64,000 bases of DNA from Plantactinospora sp. KBS50. GTDB taxonomy: Bacteria; Actinomycetota; Actinomycetes; Mycobacteriales; Micromonosporaceae. Below the pieces are notes generated by a model, which saw only the letters and a program-made list of their open reading frames with translations, was not told the DNA's origin and searched no databases. The translations under genes were made by a program, and so were the position numbers. Positions 1 to 9,996 of the stretch are shown piece by piece. The number at the start of each line of letters is the position of its first letter. Within the stretch, counting starts at the first letter, position 1. The stretch lies in the NCBI RefSeq assembly GCF_002285795.1, contig NZ_CP022961.1, positions 434,001 to 498,000 on the forward strand, written 5' to 3'.

Positions 1-1
1 C

Positions 2-1903
<1,902 letters not shown>

Positions 1904-1969
1904 GGTCGGCGGCCGAGGGCGCGGCCGTGGCTCGAGTCCGACCGGTACGCCTGCTCCGCCCCGGTACGC

Positions 1970-2908
1970 CTACTTCGCGGCGGCGATCAGTTGCCGGCCG
2001 ACGTTCTCGCAGATTTTGGCGCCGTACGAGTAGTCGAGGTTGATCGGGTAGCGGGCCATCACGCCCACGGTCCAGCCGTCGCCGATGGCCAGGCAGCTCA
2101 CGTGGTACTCCTGGGTGGCCTGGCGGTCGACCCAGCCGTTCTTGATGGCGATGTCTTTCTGGTCGCTGGCCGGGAACGCCTTGCGGACCCCGAAGTCACC
2201 GGTGCCGCGGACGTGGCGCATCTCGTTCAGCAGGTAGTCCGTCCACTTGGGGCCGGCGGCCCGGCCGTCCGCGATGCAGGCGCCCAGCCGGGTGATGTCC
2301 CGCGGTGAGAGCCGGGTGTTGCTCCACAGGTTCTTGTAGCCGCTGCTGTCGGTGAGCTTGCAGATGTCGATCAGCCGGTCGATCGCCGGGGCTCCGCCGA
2401 TCGCCAGCCAGAGGCTCTGCGCTGCCTCGTTGTCGCTGTCCCGGATCATGGTGCTGACCTGGGCCATCCGGGCGCTGCTGGGCGTCACGCCCTTCTCGGC
2501 CGAGCGGCGCAGGTAGTCCGCGGCGATCCACGATTTGATCATCGACGCGGTGGTGTTCGTCTCGCCGAGGTTCTTCGAACCGTAGATCTTTCCGGTCCGG
2601 GTGTCCTGCATCGCCCAGGACCACCAGCCGGTTGCGTTGATCTTGATGTCGGCCGGCGCGATGGGCAGCGGCGGAAGCTCGGGCGACGGGCTGGGGGAGG
2701 GCCGGTCGGATCGGCTCGCCGGCGCATCGGCGGCGGAGTCGGTACGGGCGGCGTGCCCCCACTGCGCCACCGATTTTGTGGCGAACGGCGAACCCGGAAT
2801 GAACCGCAGCCCGGCCAGGACCGCGGCCAGCAACACCACCGAGAAGAGGACGAGACGCAGCGGTGTCCGATCACCGGGGCGTCGCCGGCTGCCGCGGTAC
2901 TCGCCCAT
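1970..2908 (-). CDS. Beta-lactamase-fold serine hydrolase, membrane-anchored (paralog 1)
   Basis: A 312-residue protein with one N-terminal membrane segment (about residues 18-35), a Ser/Pro-rich linker (60-85) and an extracytoplasmic domain with all three penicillin-recognition motifs: S122-M-I-K125 (SxxK), S158-D-N160 (SDN) and K256-N-G258 in the KTG position. This is the arrangement of class A beta-lactamase-like enzymes, but the gaps between motifs are shorter than in true class A enzymes and the third motif is KNG, so I infer a serine hydrolase of unknown substrate, perhaps acting on cell wall, rather than a resistance enzyme. Its ATG overlaps the stop of the upstream paralog as TGATG (2906-2910), so the two are translationally coupled duplicates. 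The shared core (WAM.DTRTG, MSPRD-like segments) runs through both. Confidence 0.75.
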   Translation of the reverse strand: MGEYRGSRRRPGDRTPLRLVLFSVVLLAAVLAGLRFIPGSPFATKSVAQWGHAARTDSAADAPASRSDRPSPSPSPELPPLPIAPADIKINATGWWSWAMQDTRTGKIYGSKNLGETNTTASMIKSWIAADYLRRSAEKGVTPSSARMAQVSTMIRDSDNEAAQSLWLAIGGAPAIDRLIDICKLTDSSGYKNLWSNTRLSPRDITRLGACIADGRAAGPKWTDYLLNEMRHVRGTGDFGVRKAFPASDQKDIAIKNGWVDRQATQEYHVSCLAIGDGWTVGVMARYPINLDYSYGAKICENVGRQLIAAAK

Positions 2909-3861
2909 CAGGCCTTGGCCAGCGGTGTCGGAACCTGAAGCGCGGCACCCGGCTCAGGGGTCACCAACTGGCTGGTGACGCTGGCGCACACGCTGGCGCC
3001 GTACTGGAGACTGATCTTGCCGGAGTACCGCATCATCACCGCGAGCGACCACTTGTCGGTCACGGCGAGGCAGTTGAGGTGCCACTGGTAGTCGGCGAAG
3101 AGCATCGTCCAGCCGTTCTTGATGTGCACCGGGCCCTCGCTGGTGATCGACTTGGGCAGGCCGTCGACAATTCCCCAGTGCCCGCCACCGGTCTGCTCGT
3201 GCTGGTCCTTGGCGGCGGTGGTGCCGCGCACGTGTGCCATCTCGTTCAGCACCCACTCGGTCCACTTGGGGCCGGCGGCCTTACCGCTCGCGATGCAGTC
3301 TCCCATGCGTACGGCGTCCCGTGGCGACATCTGCGTGTATGCCCACTTGTGCCGGCTGGACGATTCCGCCTTGGTGTCCGTCAGGCCGCAGATGCTGATC
3401 AGGCGCTGGATCACCGGCAGGCGCCCGCCCGCGTTGTAGAGATTCTCCGCCGCGATGTTGTCGCTGTCCCGGATGGCCGTGCTGGCCTTCTTGAGCATCG
3501 ACGCCGGCGGCTCCTTGTCGCCGAGTCGGCGCAGGTAGTCCGAGACCAGCCAAGCCTTGATCATCGACTCGGTGGAGTTGGTCGAGCTGATGTTGCTCGA
3601 TCCGGAGATCTCGCCGCTGTCCCGGTCCATGATCGCCCAGGCGAGGAAGGAGCCCTTGTAGCCCGTCACCGAGACCGGCTGGTAGGCCAGGCTGGCCGGC
3701 TCCGGCGCGGTGGGTGTCGGGGGCTTCGGTGCCGATCCGGCCAGGCGGAGGCCGAGTGGGCCGTCGCCGCCGCTGAATCGGGCGTACGCCGCCGGCACGA
3801 GCATCACGCCACCGAGAAGGATGGCCACGATGGCGAGCACCATGATCACGCGAGGGCGCAT
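2908..3861 (-). CDS. Beta-lactamase-fold serine hydrolase, membrane-anchored (paralog 2)
   Basis: A 317-residue paralog of the next gene with the same plan: N-terminal membrane segment (about residues 5-25), linker, and motifs S99-M-I-K102, S133-D-N135 and K248-N-G250. Conserved blocks such as TESMIKAWLVSDYLRR, AIRDSDNIAAENL and MSPRDAVRMGDCIASG match paralog 1 strongly, showing tandem duplication. The insert near residues 217-245 (KDQHEQTGGGHWG and following) is the main difference. It is the first gene of the two-gene minus-strand unit and starts 371 bases from the divergent paa operon. Function is inferred from fold motifs only; penicillin binding, peptidase or esterase activity are all possible. 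Confidence 0.75.
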   Translation of the reverse strand: MRPRVIMVLAIVAILLGGVMLVPAAYARFSGGDGPLGLRLAGSAPKPPTPTAPEPASLAYQPVSVTGYKGSFLAWAIMDRDSGEISGSSNISSTNSTESMIKAWLVSDYLRRLGDKEPPASMLKKASTAIRDSDNIAAENLYNAGGRLPVIQRLISICGLTDTKAESSSRHKWAYTQMSPRDAVRMGDCIASGKAAGPKWTEWVLNEMAHVRGTTAAKDQHEQTGGGHWGIVDGLPKSITSEGPVHIKNGWTMLFADYQWHLNCLAVTDKWSLAVMMRYSGKISLQYGASVCASVTSQLVTPEPGAALQVPTPLAKA

Positions 3862-4151
3862 GAGTGGTGAGACTCCGAAGGTAGGGCCCAGGGGGACTGG
3901 ACGGGTTCCGCCGGTTCCACGGCCACCGGACGGTCGGGGGTGACCGAGCCGGAAGCGTTGGCGCGCACGGCGTTGTGGCGTGGGACCGCCGCAATTCTAG
4001 GCGTTCTCGCGCGCAACGCCAGAGTCCGACACCGCTGGGTTGCCGGCATCTCGCACAAATGCGGAGGAAGCAGCCCGTAAGTCGGCAGTCTTCCTGACTT
4101 TATGTGACCGACGTCTCCACGGTGAATGATCTTTCTGACATATCGGATCGA

Positions 4152-4164
4152 CTTGGTCACCAAG
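4152..4164. promoter_or_regulatory. Palindrome CTTGGT-C-ACCAAG, candidate operator
   Basis: A perfect 13-bp odd palindrome about 70 bases before paaA, just upstream of the promoter-like hexamers. Phenylacetate operons are commonly controlled by a dedicated TetR- or GntR-family repressor, but no regulator gene is adjacent here, so the assignment is inference. Confidence 0.35.
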
Positions 4165-4181
4165 CGTGTTCTTCGCGCCAT

Positions 4182-4209
4182 TTGTGTGACACGGGTCTAG
4201 CGATATGGT
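4182..4209 (+). promoter_or_regulatory. Possible paaA promoter (TTGTGT - 16 - TATGGT)
   Basis: TTGTGT at 4182-4187 and TATGGT at 4204-4209 are spaced 16 bases apart and end 23 bases before the chosen GTG of paaA. The match to a housekeeping promoter is moderate. Confidence 0.35.
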
Positions 4210-4232
4210 CGACTAGCTGTAACACTTGGTGG

Positions 4233-5324
4233 GTGTACGGCAACGACTTCTCCCAGCCCGAAGAGGCGCCCACCGGGGCGCTTCTCGATCAGGTAGAGGC
4301 GGCCGAGGCCGAGCTACGCGACGCGGCCGCCCGGGCGCGTGCGGGCGCCTCCGGCACGGCCGGCGCGGCGCCGGAAGAATATTTCGACTCTGTTATCGCG
4401 GCCGACCAGAAGATCGAACCGCGGGACTGGATGCCCGAGCGGTACCGCAGGACGTTGGTCCGGCAGATCGCCCAGCACGCGCACTCCGAGATCATCGGGA
4501 TGCAGCCGGAGGGTAACTGGATCACCCGGGCGCCGTCGCTGAAGCGCAAGGCCATCCTGCTGGCGAAGGTCCAGGACGAGGCCGGGCACGGCCTCTACCT
4601 CTACGCCGCCGCCGAGACCCTGGGCGTGGACCGGGACGAACTGGTCGATCTCCTGCTGTCCGGGCGGCAGAAGTACAGCTCCATCTTCAACTACCCCACG
4701 CTCTCCTGGGCCGACGTGGGCGCGATCGGCTGGCTGGTGGACGGCGCGGCGATCGTCAACCAGGTGCCGCTCTGCCGCTGCTCGTACGGCCCGTACGCGC
4801 GGGCCATGATCCGGGTCTGCAAGGAGGAGTCGTTCCACCAGCGGCAGGGCTACGAGATCCTGCACACGTTGGCGCACGGCACGCCGGAGCAGCGGACGAT
4901 GGCCCAGGACGCGGTGGACCGCTGGTGGTACCCGTCGCTGGCCATGTTCGGGCCGCCCGACACCGACTCGACGCACTCCGCCCAGTCGATGGAGTGGAAG
5001 ATCAAGCGCTTCTCCAACGACGATCTGCGCCAGCGGTTCGTGGACATGTGCGTGCAGCAGGCCGAGGTGCTGGGGCTGCGCATCCCCGATCCGGCGCTGC
5101 GCTGGAACGCCGAGCGCCAGGCGTACGACTACACGCAGCCGGACTACGACGAGCTGATGCGGGTGATCTCCGGCGACGGGCCGTGCAACCGGCAGCGCAT
5201 GGACCACCGCCGCCGGGCGCACGCCGAGGGCGCCTGGGTACGCGAGGCCGCGGTGGTCCATGCGGCCAAGCGTGCGGAGCGGGCGGAACAGGCGGCGGCG
5301 CGGAAGGACCCGGTAGCGGCATGA
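4233..5324 (+). CDS. paaA: Phenylacetyl-CoA 1,2-epoxidase, catalytic subunit PaaA
   Basis: A 363-residue ferritin-like di-iron protein, the oxygenase subunit of the PaaABCE complex that epoxidises the ring of phenylacetyl-CoA in the cytoplasm. Family landmarks are clear: YGNDFSQPE at the N-terminus, then [16 protein letters not shown], the iron-ligand helices around [13 protein letters not shown] and [35 protein letters not shown], and [12 protein letters not shown]. The open frame extends upstream to 4104, but homologs start with YGNDF, so GTG at 4233 is chosen; it has little Shine-Dalgarno complementarity. A Gly/Ala insert of about 20 residues ([18 protein letters not shown]) follows the N-terminal helix. 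It is first in paaABCDE, and the stop overlaps the paaB start as ATGA. Confidence 0.95.
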   Translation: MYGNDFSQPEEAPTGALLDQVEAAEAELRDAAARARAGASGTAGAAPEEYFDSVIAADQKIEPRDWMPERYRRTLVRQIAQHAHSEIIGMQPEGNWITRAPSLKRKAILLAKVQDEAGHGLYLYAAAETLGVDRDELVDLLLSGRQKYSSIFNYPTLSWADVGAIGWLVDGAAIVNQVPLCRCSYGPYARAMIRVCKEESFHQRQGYEILHTLAHGTPEQRTMAQDAVDRWWYPSLAMFGPPDTDSTHSAQSMEWKIKRFSNDDLRQRFVDMCVQQAEVLGLRIPDPALRWNAERQAYDYTQPDYDELMRVISGDGPCNRQRMDHRRRAHAEGAWVREAAVVHAAKRAERAEQAAARKDPVAA

Positions 5325-5776
5325 CCGAACGGAACGGGGACGAACAGCCCGGCGCGGCCGGCACGGACGGACGGCCCGGCGCAGTTGGCACGGACGAACA
5401 GCCCGGCGCAGCCGGCACCGACCAGCGGCCCGCCGGAGTCGCCGCGGCCGGAAAGCCCCGCGGAGCGGGCAGCGGCGAGCAGGCACGCGCGGGCCGGACC
5501 GGCTGGCCGCTCTGGGAGGTGTTCGTACGCGCGCGGCGCGGGCTCTCGCACAGCCACGTCGGCAGCCTGCACGCGCCGGACGCGGAACTTGCCCTGCGTA
5601 ACGCCCGCGACCTGTACACCCGCCGGCAGGAGGGGGTGTCGATCTGGGTGGTCCCGGCCGCCGCCATCACCGCCTCCAGCCCGGATGAGAAGGACGCCTT
5701 CTTCGACCCCGCGGCCGACAAGGTCTACCGGCACCCGACCTTTTACGAGGTGCCGGACGGGGTGGCGCACCTGTGA
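5321..5776 (+). CDS. paaB: Phenylacetyl-CoA epoxidase subunit PaaB
   Basis: A 151-residue protein whose C-terminal 90 residues match PaaB, a small structural subunit of the epoxidase complex: [20 protein letters not shown], then [20 protein letters not shown] and [15 protein letters not shown]. The N-terminal 60 residues are a low-complexity Gly/Ala extension made of a degenerate repeat ([18 protein letters not shown] and relatives) that typical PaaB proteins (about 95-110 residues) lack. The ATG at 5321 overlaps the paaA stop and the TGA overlaps the GTG of paaC, so translation is coupled through the operon. Confidence 0.92.
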   Translation: MTERNGDEQPGAAGTDGRPGAVGTDEQPGAAGTDQRPAGVAAAGKPRGAGSGEQARAGRTGWPLWEVFVRARRGLSHSHVGSLHAPDAELALRNARDLYTRRQEGVSIWVVPAAAITASSPDEKDAFFDPAADKVYRHPTFYEVPDGVAHL

Positions 5777-6744
5777 GCGCCAGCAACCCGCCGCCGGCCA
5801 GCACCACCGACCGGGTGGCCACCGGTTCCACCGCCGCGGCGACCGCCGGCGGCGCCAACCCGGCGACCGGCGGCACCAACCCTGCGGCCACCAACCCGGC
5901 GACCGCCGGCGGCGCCAACCCTGTGGCCACCAACCCGGCGACCGCCGGCGGCCGGCCGAGCGTCGACCCTGCGGCCACCAACCCGGCGACCGGCGGCACC
6001 AACGCCGCGGCCGGCGGCGGCCGGCCGAGCGTCGACTACCTGCTCGGGCTCGGCGACGACGCGCTGGTGATGGCTCAGCGGCTGGCCGAGTGGGCCGCCC
6101 GGGCGCCCGAGATGGAAGAGGACATCGCGCTGTCCAACATCGCGTTGGACCAGCTCGGCGCCGCCCGCCTGCTGCTGTCGTACGCCGCGGAGATCGAGGG
6201 CGCGGGCCGGGACGAGGACGCGTTGGCGTTCCTGCGCGGCGACCGCGAGTTCCGCAACTGCCTGCTGGTCGAGCTGCCCAACGGCGACTTCGGGCACACC
6301 ATGGCCAAACTGCTGTTCCTGTCGGCGTACCAGCTTCCGCTCTATGCCGCCCTGAGCAACTGCCCGGACGCGCGGTTGGCCGCGATCGGCGCGAAGGCCC
6401 GCAAGGAGTCGGCGTACCACCTGGACCACAGCCGCACCTGGACGGTCCGGCTCGGCGACGGCACGGTCGAGTCGCACCGCAGGATGCAGGCCGCCGTCGA
6501 CGCCGTGTGGCCGTACGCGGCGGAACTGTTCGCCGCGGACCCGGCGGCACCGGTCGACCCGGCGACGCTGCGGGCCGAGTTCGACGCCACGGTGGCCGCG
6601 GTGCTGGCCGAGGCCACGCTGACCCGTCCGGACAGCGGCTGGGTCCCGACCGGCGGGCGGCAGGGCGTGCACACCGAGCACCTGTCCTACCTACTGGCCG
6701 AGATGCAGGTGGTGCACCGGGCCCACCCGGGGGCGCGATGGTGA
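5773..6744 (+). CDS. paaC: Phenylacetyl-CoA epoxidase subunit PaaC
   Basis: A 323-residue ferritin-like subunit that partners PaaA but lacks catalytic iron in the known complex. The family domain begins near residue 85 (VDYLLGLGDDALVMAQRLAEW) and includes EEDIALSNIALDQLGAARLL, then NCLLVELPNGDFGHTMAKLL, KARKESAYHLDHSRTW, and VDAVWPYAAELF. The first 84 residues are an unusual low-complexity extension of ATNPATAGG-type repeats (5842-6026). The peptide GGRPSVD occurs twice, at the end of the repeat and just before the domain, which suggests that the repeat grew by duplicating the original N-terminus. Start is GTG at 5773 overlapping the paaB stop. Confidence 0.93.
   Translation: MSASNPPPASTTDRVATGSTAAATAGGANPATGGTNPAATNPATAGGANPVATNPATAGGRPSVDPAATNPATGGTNAAAGGGRPSVDYLLGLGDDALVMAQRLAEWAARAPEMEEDIALSNIALDQLGAARLLLSYAAEIEGAGRDEDALAFLRGDREFRNCLLVELPNGDFGHTMAKLLFLSAYQLPLYAALSNCPDARLAAIGAKARKESAYHLDHSRTWTVRLGDGTVESHRRMQAAVDAVWPYAAELFAADPAAPVDPATLRAEFDATVAAVLAEATLTRPDSGWVPTGGRQGVHTEHLSYLLAEMQVVHRAHPGARW
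5842..6026 (+). repeat. In-frame minisatellite at the paaC 5' end
   Basis: Imperfect repeats of a word like GCCACCAACCCGGCGACC with flanking GGCGGC runs fill this stretch. The longer word encoding GGRPSVD appears at about 5949 and again at about 6024. The repeat lengths are multiples of three, so the frame is kept. Confidence 0.8.
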
Positions 6745-7226
6745 CCGCGCCGACCGTGGACCAGGCCCGGGCCGCGGTCGCCGCGGTGGTGGATCCGGAG
6801 ATCCGGGCCGTCACCATCGAGGAACTGGGGATCCTGCGGGACGTCACGGTCCGCGACGGGCGGGTGGTGGTGAGCATCACGCCGACCTACACGGGCTGTC
6901 CCGCCATGGACGTCATCCGGGGCGACATCCGGACCGCGCTGGCCGCCGCCGGCTGCCCGGACGCCGAGGTACGCACGGTCTACGCGCCCGCGTGGAGCAC
7001 CGACTGGATCACCGAGGCGGGCCGGACCAAGCTGGCCTCCGCCGGTATCGCACCCCCGGATCCGGTACGCCGGGCCGGGCCGGTACCGCTGACCCTGACC
7101 GCCCGCTGCCCGCGCTGCGGCTCGCCGGACACCGAGCAGCTCAGCCGGTTCGGATCCACCGCCTGCAAGTCGCTGTGGCGTTGCCGCGCCTGCCGCGAAC
7201 CCTTCGACCATCTGAAGGCGCTGTGA
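6738..7226 (+). CDS. paaD: PaaD-type Fe-S maturation factor (MIP18/SufT-like)
   Basis: A 162-residue PaaD, a DUF59/MIP18-domain protein with a C-terminal zinc-ribbon-like tail. It is needed for activity of the epoxidase, probably for Fe-S cluster maturation of PaaE. The MIP18 core (VVDPEIRAVTIEELGILRDV) and the TPTYTGCPAMDVI motif with its conserved Cys are present, and the tail holds two Cys pairs (RCPRCGSPD and WRCRACREPFD). ATG at 6738 overlaps the paaC stop; GTG at 6741 is an alternative. The stop overlaps the paaE start (GTGA). Confidence 0.93.
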   Translation: MVTAPTVDQARAAVAAVVDPEIRAVTIEELGILRDVTVRDGRVVVSITPTYTGCPAMDVIRGDIRTALAAAGCPDAEVRTVYAPAWSTDWITEAGRTKLASAGIAPPDPVRRAGPVPLTLTARCPRCGSPDTEQLSRFGSTACKSLWRCRACREPFDHLKAL

Positions 7227-8331
7227 CAGTCACCATCACCCGACCGGTTCGCCGCCGGCCGGTCTTCCACCCGTTGCCGGTCGCCTCGGTGGACCGGCTC
7301 ACCGACGACGCCGTGGCGATCACCTTCGCCGTACCGGAGGAGTTGCGGGAGACCTTCGCGTTCCGCGCGGGGCAGCATCTCACCGTGCGCCTGGTCGACG
7401 ACGACAACGGCACCGAGGCGCGCCGGTCGTACTCGATCTGCTCGACGCCCGCGGAGCTGGCCGCCTCCGGGCGGCTGCGGATCGGGGTCAAGGAGATCCC
7501 GGGCGGAGTCTTCTCCGGGTACGCCTGTGCGGCGCTGCGTGCGGGCGACGCGGTCGACGTGCTGGCGCCGCTCGGGCACTTCGTCAGCGCGTTCGACCCC
7601 GGGCGGACCCGGCACTACGGCGCGGTCGCCGCCGGATCCGGGATCACCCCGGTGCTCTCGCTGGTGGCCACGGCGCTGGCCGTCGAGCCGGAGAGCCGGT
7701 TCACCCTGGTCTACGGCAACCGGTACGCCCGCAGCGTGATGTTCGCCGAGGAACTGGCCGACCTGAAGGACCGGTACCCGGCCCGGCTGCACCTGGTGCA
7801 CGTGCTGTCCCGGGAGCCGGGCGACTCGCCGCTGCTGTCCGGCCGGGTGGACGCCGAACGGCTCGGCCGGCTGCTGGACACGGTCGTACCGGCGCAGGAG
7901 ATCGACGAGTGGTTCCTGTGCGGCCCGTACGGCCTGGTGACCGACGCCCGGACGGTGCTGGCCGGACGGGGGTGCCCGACCCGGCCGTACACACCGAGCT
8001 GTTCCACGTCGACGAGCCGCCCCCGCCGCCGCGCCGGGCCGAGGACACCGCCGCCGGCAGCGAGGTCACGATCATCCTGGACGGCCGCGCGTCCGGGTTC
8101 CGGATGACCCGGGACGAGCGGGTGCTGGACGCCGCGCTCAAGGTGCGCGCGGAACTGCCGTACGCCTGCAAGGGCGGGGTCTGCTCGACCTGCCGGGCGC
8201 GGGTCGTCGACGGCGAGGTCACGATGGCCCGCAACTACGCGCTGGAGCCGGACGAGGTGGCCGCCGGGTACGTGTTGACCTGCCAGTCCAGCCCGACCAC
8301 CGACACCCTCACGGTCGACTACGACGCATGA
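7223..8331 (+). pseudogene. paaE: Phenylacetyl-CoA epoxidase reductase PaaE, frameshifted
   Basis: PaaE passes electrons from NADPH through FAD and a 2Fe-2S centre to PaaA. The first part, from GTG at 7223, reads as a ferredoxin-NADP reductase module: RAGQHLTVRL, then RRSYSICSTP (FAD site), GSGITPVLSL and WFLCGPYGLV (nucleotide site). After LVTDARTVLAG the frame fails: reading on gives Arg/Pro/Ser-rich sequence to a stop at 8107. The expected continuation (GVPDPAVHTELFHVDEP and the plant-type 2Fe-2S motif CKGGVCSTC with a later Cys in LTCQSS) sits one frame earlier, ending at 8331. A single missing base near the G5 run at 7968-7972 explains this. It may be a true mutation, a sequencing error or, less likely, recoding. 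If real, the reductase lacks its 2Fe-2S domain. Confidence 0.88.
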
Positions 8332-8430
8332 CGCCCGGCGGATGTCAGCCTGGCCGCCGTCCCCGGCGGTGCGGATCACCTCCGCCGGCACAACCTGGGA
8401 TGGCGGGAGGGCCGCGACGTAGGCTCGGGG

Positions 8431-9636
8431 GTGACGGTGAGCCGGGAAATCGACGACATCCTGCGGCGTGGCGCGGACGGCGGGCGGATCACGCCCGAGG
8501 AGGCGTTGCTGCTCTACACCGACGCGCCCTTCCACGCGTTGGGTGAGGCGGCCGACGCGGTACGCCGGCGGCGCTATCCGGACGGCATCGTCACGTACAT
8601 CATCGACCGCAACATCAACTACACGAACGTCTGCGTGACTGCCTGCCGGTTCTGCGCCTTCTACCGGGCGCCCAAGCACCGCGAGGGCTGGACGCACCCG
8701 ACCGACGAGATCCTGCGGCGCTGCGCCGAGGCGGTGGATCTCGGCGCGACCCAGGTGATGCTCCAGGGCGGCCACCACCCGGACTACGGGGTCGAGTACT
8801 ACGAGGAGCTGTTCTCCTCGGTCAAGCGGGCGTACCCGCAGCTCGTGATCCACTCGATCGGCCCGAGCGAGATCCTGCACATGGCGAAGGTCTCCGGGGT
8901 GTCGCTGGAAGAGGCGATCACCCGGATCAAGGCCGCCGGCCTGGACTCGATCGCCGGCGCCGGCGCCGAGATGCTGCCGCAGCGGCCGCGTCACGCCATC
9001 GCGCCGCTCAAGGAGTCAGGCGAGCGGTGGTGCGAGGTGATGGCGCTCGCGCACCGGCTCGGGGTCGAGTCGACCGCGACGATGATGATGGGCACCGGCG
9101 AGACCAACGCCGAGCGGATCGAGCACCTGCGCATGATCCGGGACGTGCAGGACCGGGCCGACCAGGGCGGGTACGGCGGGTTCCGCTCGTTCATCCCGTG
9201 GACCTACCAGCCGGAGAACAACCATCTCAAGGGCCGTACCCAGGCGACCACGCTGGAGTACCTGCGGCTGGTGGCGGTGTCCCGACTCTTCTTCCCGACG
9301 ATCCCGCACCTTCAGGCGTCGTGGTTGACCACCGGCAAGGAGGCGGGGCAGCTCGCGCTGCACATGGGCGTGGACGACCTGGGCTCGATCATGCTGGAGG
9401 AGAACGTCATCTCCTCGGCCGGCGCCCGCCACCGGTCCAACCTGCACCAACTGATCGACATGATCCGGTCGGCCGGCAGGATTCCGGCCCAGCGGGACAC
9501 CCTCTACCGTCACCTGCGGGTGCACTGGACCCCTGCCGACGACCCCACCGACGACCGCGTCGTGTCGCACTTCTCCTCGATCGCGCTGCCCGGCGGTGGG
9601 GTGGGTCGCCGGCTCCCGCTGGTCGAGGCGAGCTGA
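8431..9636 (+). CDS. mqnC: Cyclic dehypoxanthinyl futalosine synthase MqnC
   Basis: A 401-residue radical SAM enzyme that cyclises dehypoxanthinyl futalosine in menaquinone synthesis. The cluster motif C68-VTA-C72-RF-C75 is followed by typical MqnC features: MLQGGHHPDYGVEYYEELF, then HSIGPSEILHMAK, GAGAEML, MMMGTGET and FIPWTYQPENNHL. The start is GTG at 8431 (or GTG at 8437). The gene follows the broken paaE by 99 bases and is probably a separate unit, since that gap shows no paa-like coupling. A hairpin follows the stop. Confidence 0.95.
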   Translation: MTVSREIDDILRRGADGGRITPEEALLLYTDAPFHALGEAADAVRRRRYPDGIVTYIIDRNINYTNVCVTACRFCAFYRAPKHREGWTHPTDEILRRCAEAVDLGATQVMLQGGHHPDYGVEYYEELFSSVKRAYPQLVIHSIGPSEILHMAKVSGVSLEEAITRIKAAGLDSIAGAGAEMLPQRPRHAIAPLKESGERWCEVMALAHRLGVESTATMMMGTGETNAERIEHLRMIRDVQDRADQGGYGGFRSFIPWTYQPENNHLKGRTQATTLEYLRLVAVSRLFFPTIPHLQASWLTTGKEAGQLALHMGVDDLGSIMLEENVISSAGARHRSNLHQLIDMIRSAGRIPAQRDTLYRHLRVHWTPADDPTDDRVVSHFSSIALPGGGVGRRLPLVEAS

Positions 9637-9996
9637 CCCCGTCCGACACGAATCGGAAACAGTCCCGGCGCGGGGGCTGTTCGGGCGGCTCCCCGGCGGA
9701 TAACGTGCGCGGCGCGCGTACCTGTTCTGGCAGGTCGAGACGGTGCTGGCCGCACCGGCGCCGGTCGTACGCGTCCGCTATCGGCCCTCGGGGCCGTCCA
9801 CATAGAGCCGCTGGGCGGGATGGGTGACCATCCCGCCCTCGGTGCGTCCGGGGCACCCCGCGCAGCAGCGGCTCGGCCGCCGTCGCCACCCGTCGTCGCC
9901 ACCCGTCGTTGCGCCCGTCGGGGCTGGCCAGGATGATCGCCCTTCGATACGGTGCGTTGCGCTCTTCCGCATCCCACCCCGATTATCGAGGGATCG
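9637..9996. other. Intergenic region with mqnC terminator-like hairpin
   Basis: There is no supported gene in these 360 bases. The hairpin at 9659-9680 (arms ACAGTCCC and GGGGGCTGT, one G-T pair) sits 23 bases after the mqnC stop. Frames open on the minus strand translate to Arg/Pro-rich sequence without domains. The next gene has a good ribosome site (GAGGGATCG before ATG 9997). Confidence 0.5.
9659..9680 (+). terminator. Hairpin after mqnC
   Basis: Eight paired bases with a short GC loop lie just downstream of the mqnC stop. There is no T-tract, which is common for actinobacterial terminators. Confidence 0.4.

Larger units (their letters stand above)
3862..4232. other. Divergent control region between the hydrolase pair and paaA
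   Basis: This gap of 371 bases separates divergent transcription units. It is markedly more AT-rich than its surroundings between about 4080 and 4230, as expected for a promoter area. It holds an odd-length palindrome at 4152-4164 and a promoter-like pair before paaA. I see no small gene in it. Confidence 0.6.

Noticed and set aside
4104-4232. Upstream ATG for paaA at 4104
   Set aside because: It would add 43 residues not seen in the family and would include the promoter-like region.
9510-9977. 155-codon minus-strand frame in the gap after mqnC
   Set aside because: Arg/Pro/Ala-rich translation without domain and overlapping the 3' end of mqnC.
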